Assembly (NCBI GenBank): GCA_026874595.1
Contig: CM049322.1
Span: 51,189,340-51,253,339, forward strand
DNA: 64,000 nucleotides
Reading direction: 5' to 3'
From: Sipunculus nudus
Taxonomy: Eukaryota; Annelida; Sipuncula; Golfingiida; Sipunculidae
Position numbers and translations under genes: made by a program. Positions 56,691 to 64,000 of the stretch are shown in pieces. Under the pieces are notes generated by a model. That model saw nothing but the letters and a program-made list of their open reading frames with translations. It was not told the DNA's origin and searched no databases. How positions within the stretch are numbered: the stretch's first letter is position 1; each line of letters opens with the position of its first letter.

Positions 56691-57200
56691 ACCAGCACCT
56701 TCAAGCAGCACCTCTGAACACCAGCTGGCACACCTCTGAACACCAGCTGGAAGCAGCTCCCTTTGACACTGGCTGGCATCAACTCTCTCTCTAAAATGGC
56801 TAGCAGCACCTCTCTGGACACTGGCAGGCAGCACCTCTCTGGACACCGGCTGGTTGCACCTCTCTAGACACTGGCTGGTAGCATTTCCATGGACACTGCT
56901 GGCAACACTTCTCTGGACACTGGCTGGCAGCACGTAAGGTCACCGGCTGGGAGCATCTCTTGACACCGGCATGCAGCATCTCCAGGCAGCACCACTGGAC
57001 ACCGGCTGACAAAACCTCTGAACACCAGCTGGAAACACCTCTCTGCAAAACTGACTGCTGGCATTATCTCTCTGGACACTGGTAACCAATACCTCTCTGG
57101 ACACACTCGCTGGCAGCTCCTCTCTGGACACAGGCTGGTAGCACCTCTCTGGACACACTGGCTGGCAGCACCTCAGGACCCCGGCTTACAGCACCTCTGA
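56690..57200. repeat. Minisatellite, ~30-bp unit
   Basis: About 17 diverged units of cctctctggacaccggctggcagca. As the unit length is near a multiple of three, all three - strand frames stay open for long stretches with a 10-residue V-S-R-E-V-L-P-A-x-V type repeat. These frames overlap one another and lack other support, so they are read as non-coding. Confidence 0.85.
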
Positions 57201-57288
57201 ACACCGATGGGCGGAATTTGTCGGTACGGGTGGCTGGCTGACTTCTCGACTCTGCAGGCGCCACAGACTGTGGGTCCACACTGAGTAT
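57178..57288 (-). CDS. Candidate upstream exon of the pseudokinase
   Basis: After an acceptor-like ATTTAAG, an open segment reads SILSVDPQSVAPAESRSQ..KFRPSVFR and stops at a donor GTGCTG (phase 1) or GTAAGC (phase 0). The phase-1 donor joins in frame to the inner acceptor of the 54409 exon. It is polar and Ser/Pro-rich, like MKK N-termini, but has no recognised docking motif. Confidence 0.3.
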
Positions 57289-57758
57289 GCTACTCTCCTT
57301 AAATACATGTTCATCTCTACCCTTGAGCCTTATTTTTATACATAAGTCTAATACAAATCCTCAGCCTGCTTTTTCTACTCTATATTCAAATACAAATGTA
57401 CTGCTCAACCCAAGAATGAATAGTTAAAAATGATTAAACTAACCGACACGATTCAAATTGTGACACACTTCCCCTTAAATAACCATATCACAAAGTAAAG
57501 TGTTTTCCAAACAATGTTGGTCTAACTCATACCTAATATACCTTTGAGTTGCAAATACCATAAATCTTGTTTTTATCGCCGCACGTCTATTTATAGCCGC
57601 ACCCTGAGTCTCCTTAGAGGAGCTCCCGTAAGGGTCCAGATACTGAAAACCCCCCTTAAATGCCGCACCCTGACTTTGTCCTTAATCTACTGCTCTTAAT
57701 CTAAGGCCTTACTCCCTTACAACTCAACAAAAAATCAGGACCATAATTTAACTGGTAC

Positions 57759-57968
57759 TCAGATTAAGACCATCTCAACACTCATATCAGAGCCCATCTC
57801 AACACTCATTTGTTGTTGCAATAGGACGTCACAATGCAATTTAAGGGTTTGTGACCCGTCTGGATCATGTATTTCCTCAAAATTTACCTGATGTAAAAAT
57901 CTGTCATCTCCTTGCAGCAGCATACTGCCAATACCTTCCTCTGATGCATCACTGCGTATGATAAACAT
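57759..57968 (-). pseudogene. Retroelement RNase H fragment
   Basis: PDFNRMFIIRSDASEEGIG with MLLQ is the start of the Ty3/gypsy RNase H domain with its first catalytic Asp. The rest is truncated and diverged. Confidence 0.65.
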
Positions 57969-59402
57969 TCTATTAAAATCCGGCAGTCATAGGGTGGGAC
58001 AGTTCGCTAGACTTGCCTTTTTTTCTTGAAGCCCTTCCCCAAATTATCCGATTTGGTTGACATTTACACGTTAAATATGTCAGTGGTACGGCTAATTCTG
58101 AATAATTGAAGACGATTATGCGGTAATAACCTGTGAGCTCAAGGTTAGCTCTCAGGAATATTTTTTTAGTAGGCTTATAAGTTGCCTGTATCTTCTACAG
58201 TAGGACTGTAACAGTTACTATGCAACCCGTACCTAATCTATGACCTAGGAATCCTAAGCCTTCATAGCCCACAAATGTCTCGGATGACTTCACGGCAAGA
58301 TTTGCGTCATACAACCTCCCTAACACTTCACAGAGAGCATGTAGGTTGTCATCCTATGTAACGGTATATATTAAGATTTGATACTCAATCTAGGACCTTC
58401 TGCATCATCCTGGTGGTAACAGCGCCTGTTGTGACTAATCTAAAAGGCAACATTTAAAGTAACGATCTGGCGTCGCAAATGCCATTTCATCACATACGCA
58501 GCGGTGACAGGTATTTGCTAATATCCCTTTATATGGTCTATTTTTGCAAAATATCTACTGAGAGATTATTCTTGGAATTAAACCTCTGGATTTGGATGGG
58601 CTCTAGGTAGAAGATAACTGCTTTGTTGAGCTTTCTATCAAGAACGGAATCTTACTGTCGGGCAAACCTAACATCAAACATGGCACAGCAAATCTCAAGT
58701 CTGATTTCTCTATGACCCCAGGTGCAAGCAAATTGTCAATAACTTAGCCTGCAGCACCAGATATGGCTTTGTCCTTACTGGTTTATCTAAGGTGAGTAAA
58801 ATTTCCCATTCTATTACATCAGTGCATTTAGGTACATCAGTGAATGCGTCTCTAAATTGATCAAGGGTTTCGCGTACTGCTACACCGCCTTATCCATAGT
58901 TTATTGTCTATATATGTACCTCACTTATGCACTGGCTCTGTATGGAACTGGGCATGAGGATAAAAGCCTCAAAACCGTTGGCTTTAACCAAGTGATCTTT
59001 GTCCCACGACAGCACAATAGAGAATTATCCTCAACACATTTTAATTCACTCACCGCAGCGAGAATGTACTGTGGCTCTGGTTTAGTAAGATACTGCTCTC
59101 GCAGTGTTTAACTTCCCATTCACCTTAACTGGGTAGTCAAGGTCAGTGACTTTCCCCATGACAGGATATGGCCCCTTCCATTGCACTAATTGTTAGTTGC
59201 AATCAGTCAGCAACAAAAAAAAGCTTGATCGCTGATATCAATATCTCGCAACCAAATCCCTCTATCACAGAGACTTTTTATTTCAAACTGCAGCCTTTTC
59301 AAAGACCAAACTCATGATGGTGCATGTATCACTTAAAAGTTCGGTCAAGTCAAGGACGTATTGATACATGGTTTAAACCTCCACATCTGTGCCCTCTTTA
59401 AA

Positions 59403-59786
59403 CTAGAGTTCACACAATATCTGCACTGGACCTCTTACAAACCGCCCGTTAAGCAACTCAAAGGGCATAACTCGGCCCGTGCTTTCCTGCGGAACTTCAC
59501 AAAAGATGAACAATACAGCATTCACATATCGATCCCAATCTTTGGGTCGCACACTCCACATCCACTTAAGCATCCCTTTAATGTGCTCCACCATCCTGTT
59601 GCAAATAAGGTGGTAAGGTGTGTTGGTCAACTGCTTGATCGATAGCCATCTGCTAAACTCCTGAATGTGTTCAGTGGTAAATTGACTCCCCATTTCAGTG
59701 AGAATTTCGGCCAGTATACCTTCTCGCATGTATATTTGTACTAGTACCTCTGCTACCGTGAACATCTCTATGTTTGGCAGTGGCAC
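59403..59786 (-). pseudogene. Retroelement integrase core fragment
   Basis: A 127-codon open frame preceded in frame by YILTVIDYAT (first catalytic Asp kept). The second catalytic Asp of the GSQF block is Glu (TEMGSQFT). The Glu of the third block is present (VEHIKGMLK). PQESTGRVMPFELLNGRFV.. matches the end of the core. The element is inactive in this copy because RT is broken. Confidence 0.8.
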
Positions 59787-59854
59787 AGAGTCACACCAGC
59801 AAGTGGCATAGTCAATAACAGTGAGAATATAACGATTCCCCTAATCTGATACAT

Positions 59855-60125
59855 GGACAGTCAAGTGGTAAAACGCTCGATCCTCTCCACAGGCAACCTT
59901 GGTTTGAATCCTGGTGTGGCTAAGAGAGTGGGTTAGTGTTGGACTGTCTAAGGTCGGTGTTTTTTCCAGGTGTTCCAGTTTTCTCCACCCTTATCGACCA
60001 CCAAGCTTTAACATTGAGCCATGGAAAGTGCCTCGTTTTTCTTATTATAACTAGTTGTACAATCCATGTAAAATATAAAGAAAGTTTATATTATACCGGG
60101 TGTATTGGGCAGAATAATTTATGAC
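59855..60125 (+). mobile_element. tRNA-derived SINE
   Basis: agtggtaaaacgctcg resembles a tRNA A box and ggtttgaatcc (59901-59911) a B box. It is followed by the conserved-looking gtgttttttccaggtgttcc and agttttctccacccttat typical of invertebrate SINE middles. The part from 59923 onward is included in the tandem duplication. Confidence 0.5.
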
Positions 60126-61033
60126 ACAATTAATCTGACCGGTGCGTCGATTCTCGTTCAACAAATAAAAATGTATAGCTCAATCGGAGAAAAAACAAAG
60201 CATGATTAAACTAACCAATATGATTCACATCCAGACAAAATGCATCCTCATTTTTCTAAAAGAATTGTTACTGACCCTGATCTATGAAATAATTATCCCA
60301 AACTCAAAAGGGTATTTACTTTATTGGTAGGTCATATATAAGTCAAATTTGAACCCAATATGTCAGTCAATCATTCAGATTATATATCATTCAGAAACAA
60401 ATATGTGGACAGATGACCACTGTGACCTTGACCTAGTGACCCCAAAATTAATCAGGTTCATCTCCTATTTGCAGGCCACCTTTATGTGTTAGATAGAAGG
60501 TTTGGGATGAAAGTGTGGCTTACATGCATCCACAATCTTTCTAAATAAGTGGGTCCTGTGACCTTGACTGTTTACAACATTACCCTAAAATTTGAAAGAG
60601 TTCTTGCTTTAAAGGTGGTGTCATATATAATTCAAGTTTGAAATTGATATTTCAATCAAAACTGGAGTTATCATCAGGAAACAAATTTGACGGACATACA
60701 GAAAGATTCATAGACGGACAGACAGGATGATTATATGAAATCTGCTTATTCAAGCTGGGTCCTAATAACACATAAGGGTTCAGGACACCAGATGAAACCA
60801 TAGTTGCAAATCTGATAGTATCAATATAATTTGGTAGTCTCAAAATTAAGGAAAAAATTCATAAAAAATAGAAAAAATACAGGTGGCAGCACCAGTCTTC
60901 AGGAACTGAAGAAACCAGTCATAATCAACCAGGTTTTGTGACACTAGATGAAACCACAGTTTAGAAACTGACATAATAGCTGTCATTTGACATTCTTAAT
61001 AACCGAAAAAAATTGTTTAAAAGAAAAAAATGC
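59923..61033. repeat. Tandem duplication unit 1 (1,111 bp)
   Basis: It spans agagagtgggttagtg to aaaagaaaaaaatgc and is repeated directly at 61034-62144. It contains the SINE body and a TGACCTTGACC-type repeat with ggacagacaggatga. Confidence 0.95.
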
Positions 61034-62144
61034 AGAGAGTGGGTTAGTGTTGGACTGTCTAAGGTCGGTGTTTTTTCCAGGTGTTCCAGTTTTCTCCACC
61101 CTTATCGACCACCAAGCTTTAACATTGAGCCATGGAAAGTGCCTCGTTTTTCTTATTATAACTAGTTGTACAATCCATGTAAAATATAAAGAAAGTTTAT
61201 ATTATACCGGGTGTATTGGGCAGAATAATTTATGACACAATTAATCTGACCGGTGCGTCGATTCTCGTTCAACAAATAAAAATGTATAGCTCAATCGGAG
61301 AAAAAACAAAGCATGATTAAACTAACCAATATGATTCACATCCAGACAAAATGCATCCTCATTTTTCTAAAAGAATTGTTACTGACCCTGATCTATGAAA
61401 TAATTATCCCAAACTCAAAAGGGTATTTACTTTATTGGTAGGTCATATATAAGTCAAATTTGAACCCAATATGTCAGTCAATCATTCAGATTATATATCA
61501 TTCAGAAACAAATATGTGGACAGATGACCACTGTGACCTTGACCTAGTGACCCCAAAATTAATCAGGTTCATCTCCTATTTGCAGGCCACCTTTATGTGT
61601 TAGATAGAAGGTTTGGGATGAAAGTGTGGCTTACATGCATCCACAATCTTTCTAAATAAGTGGGTCCTGTGACCTTGACTGTTTACAACATTACCCTAAA
61701 ATTTGAAAGAGTTCTTGCTTTAAAGGTGGTGTCATATATAATTCAAGTTTGAAATTGATATTTCAATCAAAACTGGAGTTATCATCAGGAAACAAATTTG
61801 ACGGACATACAGAAAGATGCATAGACGGACAGACAGGATGATTATATGAAATCTGCTTATTCAAGCTGGGTCCTAATAACACATAAGGGTTCAGGACACC
61901 AGATGAAACCATAGTTGCAAATCTGATAGTATCAATATAATTTGGTAGTCTCAAAATTAAGGAAAAAATTCATAAAAAATAGAAAAAATACAGGTGGCAG
62001 CACCAGTCTTCAGGAACTGAAGAAACCAGTCATAATCAACCAGGTTTTGTGACACTAGATGAAACCACAGTTTAGAAACTGACATAATAGCTGTCATTTG
62101 ACATTCTTAATAACCGAAAAAAATTGTTTAAAAGAAAAAAATGC
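61034..62144. repeat. Tandem duplication unit 2 (1,111 bp)
   Basis: Direct copy of 59923-61033 at an offset of 1,111. The only difference I noticed is gattcatagacgg versus gatgcatagacgg. The junction shows short shared sequence (tgcaga). Confidence 0.95.
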
Positions 62145-64000
62145 AGATGGCACCACCCTTATTCTTATACTGACAACCCTAGTTATGATCAATATTCAAG
62201 GCAAACAATGCATTAATTATCAAGATACTGGAGATGTTGAATCAAATTTTTAATTACTCTGGGGGGTACTTAAAAGCCCCATAACTCATAGGATATAGGT
62301 GACCTTATTTCAGGTTTCAGAGGTGACTTTTTATCGACAAAACCGGATATTCAATAAGAAGTTTCTAGGGTCTTTCTAGGGACTTTCATTCAGCTGAAAT
62401 GAATACTGAATATAATAATAATTTTATTCCATCACATATAAAACACAGTAAAATGATCCGACAAACTCAATATGCATTTTTAAAAACTGAGGAAAACTAT
62501 AAACCAGCCAGTGACAAGAATACAGGGGCACCATGCAGCAGATTGATCATATTAAGGGAAAACTGAGGGGAAAATATATTTACATTTACTCAAGAGAAAG
62601 TCCTTGGAAATTAATAGATGATTATTTAAGAAATTAACACTTTGATGAGACCAAAGTAATGAAACAGTAATAAAACTGATGAAAGGCTAACAACCTGGTA
62701 ACCAGCATGCAATAACTCAAACTGGATTAAGAATAAAGACTTCAGGTGCAGGCCATTGATTACATGTACAATGAGGCACCAAACCTTCATACAATGCTAT
62801 AATACGAGTTGTCTGCAATGATTCTGAAGACCCAGTTCATCCAAATGTCCTCAAACTTTGCATGATAAGAGGAATACATCTGAAGAGGAGGCACATTCTT
62901 GTACTTTGATTAATTAATGCAAGTGAATATGCTTGAATACATTCACATGACTGTTATTTTTTAAGTGCTGAGAACTAACTGAAACCGTCATAACATTGTC
63001 AAAACTGAAGATAACCCCAATTCCAAATTTATTTAAATACTTTCACCAATTAAAAAATATGTGCACAATATATTGAAATTTCATACAGCCTTTGTTGAGA
63101 AAAGCAATCCCTTGTGTCAGAATTTGATGGAAAAGCACAGGAACCAGGGCCAAAGTAACAATGTGTCTGACATGGTTTTGAAAAACTGCGTTGGGCCAAT
63201 TTTCTTAAAACTGTGCTTGATGACATAGATATATCTCAGGATGATGCGCATACTTTCATTATTTTGATTATACACACCACGACTCCATAATAGGAGTAAT
63301 ACCTTGTTGGATGTTCACTTAGAAACTTTTAGGAATAGCAGTAACGATTTGTGTCCTGTCAACGGACAGACAGAAAGACGGCACGACAGTGGATGGACGG
63401 GCGATGGACAAAGAGTGATGGTAATAGCTCAGATAACTTTCAGTCAGCCAAGTCATAATGCATATAAAATCACCAACAAGTTGCCCATGGGCCATGACGC
63501 TCAGATAAACTTGACTGTCTGCTCATTTCTTATATTAATGTTATATATTGTCTGTTAGCATAGCCTATGGTTAATGCTACTATGTTGAAAAATAGACAGA
63601 AAATAAAAATTTAAGGATTCACAGGAGACCTGCCCAGGACCCCCCTGGATTCTGACATATGAGGGTTCCCAGAAAAATGGATACAATTTGTACTCGGTCT
63701 GTCTGGGTGCTAAAAATCATTTTTCTGGTCCATAGCTCGCAGAATATAGGACACTAGTATAACCCAATTTCAGGTTTCCAAGGAGAATTGCCAAGGACTT
63801 TCCTGAATGTCATGTTAGAAGAGCCTAGGGCTAATTGATTCAATTTGTGACCTGTTTGGCTGCTCAAAATCATGCTTTTGGCCAGTAGCTTGCAGAATAT
63901 GTGTCACTATGATCTAATTTTAAATTTCATAGGACATTTGCCCGAATCTAGGCCTAATGCATACAAATTGTACACATCTGACATTAAAGGTACATGAATC
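62145..64000 (+). other. Repeat remnants and unannotated AT-rich DNA
   Basis: 62145-62400 is a palindrome-family fragment (gatggcaccaccc, gatactggagatgttg, ggggggtacttaaaagcccc). 62400-63290 has nothing recognised. 63300-63460 is a right-end fragment (acggacagacagaaagacgg, atagctcagataactttcagtc). 63475 onward begins a new left end (ttgcccatgggccatgacgctcag) followed by ctcgcagaatatagg-type units to the window end. Confidence 0.55.

Larger units (their letters stand above)
57759..59840 (-). mobile_element. Decayed Ty3/gypsy-type LTR retroelement pol, integrase-first order
   Basis: On the - strand, pieces appear in the order integrase core (59840-59403), a GPY/F-type segment QWKGPYPVMGKVTDLDYPVK (about 59190-59110), reverse transcriptase N-part (FRDAFTDVPKCTDVIEWEI.. 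KPVRTKPY, about 58870-58700), RT connection (about 58340-58200, LGFLGHRLGTGCI) and RNase H (57990-57759, RSDASEEGIGSMLLQ). Frameshifts and stops interrupt it; no LTRs were found. Integrase before RT is the order of Gmr1-like elements. The upstream part is lost near 59850, where a SINE-like sequence starts. Confidence 0.75.

Noticed and set aside
56643..57279. Several overlapping Cys/Arg/Val-rich repeat proteins on the - strand
   Set aside because: All arise from the 30-bp minisatellite and overlap in different frames; no evidence favours any one.
60652..61954. Two nearly identical 63-codon frames
   Set aside because: They are the same stretch of a dispersed TGACCTTGACC-type repeat within the 1,111-bp tandem duplication, not genes.

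Overview
The window looks like nuclear DNA of a marine invertebrate, most likely a mollusc. It is AT-rich, with small exons (about 50-600 bp) separated by introns of 0.3-12 kb. It carries long (TA)n tracts, many short terminal-inverted-repeat elements, and the TGACCTTGACCTTTGACC-type repeats that I associate with molluscan genomes. The species is an inference; no marker gene is present. The sequence was read by eye, so exon joins are predictions supported by splice sites, reading phase and family similarity, not by transcripts.

Three protein genes can be assembled. (1) On the + strand, 4150-8988, are the last four exons of a multi-IQ-motif, neuromodulin/igloo-like calmodulin-binding protein. 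(2) On the - strand, 24292 down to 12256, is an eleven-exon atlastin-like large GTPase of about 549 residues. All exon phases agree. Its P-loop lysine is replaced by arginine, and no C-terminal membrane hairpin is visible. (3) On the - strand, 54409 down to 35508, are the kinase-domain exons of a MAP2K (MKK3/6-like) protein. It keeps the beta3 lysine but has lost the HRD and DFG aspartates, so it is a predicted pseudokinase. A second terminal exon of the same type and phase lies at 33686-33536.

Layout: 1-3970 is a near-identical partial copy of 12844-17194 and carries three GTPase exons. 4150-8988 is the IQ gene. 8989-12255 is intergenic DNA with a fold-back element in a degenerate tandem array. 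12256-24292 is the GTPase gene. 24300-33500 is repeat-rich intergenic DNA with one orphan exon candidate. 33536-54409 is the pseudokinase gene, whose huge introns are filled with same-orientation repeats and hold an intact-ORF, 5'-truncated LINE (39090-41189). 55300-64000 is repeats, a 30-bp minisatellite, a decayed Ty3/gypsy-type retroelement with integrase upstream of reverse transcriptase, and a 1,111-bp tandem duplication.

Nothing in the sequence shows that the three genes form one system. The most noteworthy items are the two predicted catalytically altered signalling proteins (pseudokinase and P-loop-variant GTPase), the segmental duplication, and a repeat family bounded by palindromes whose recognised copies all point the same way.
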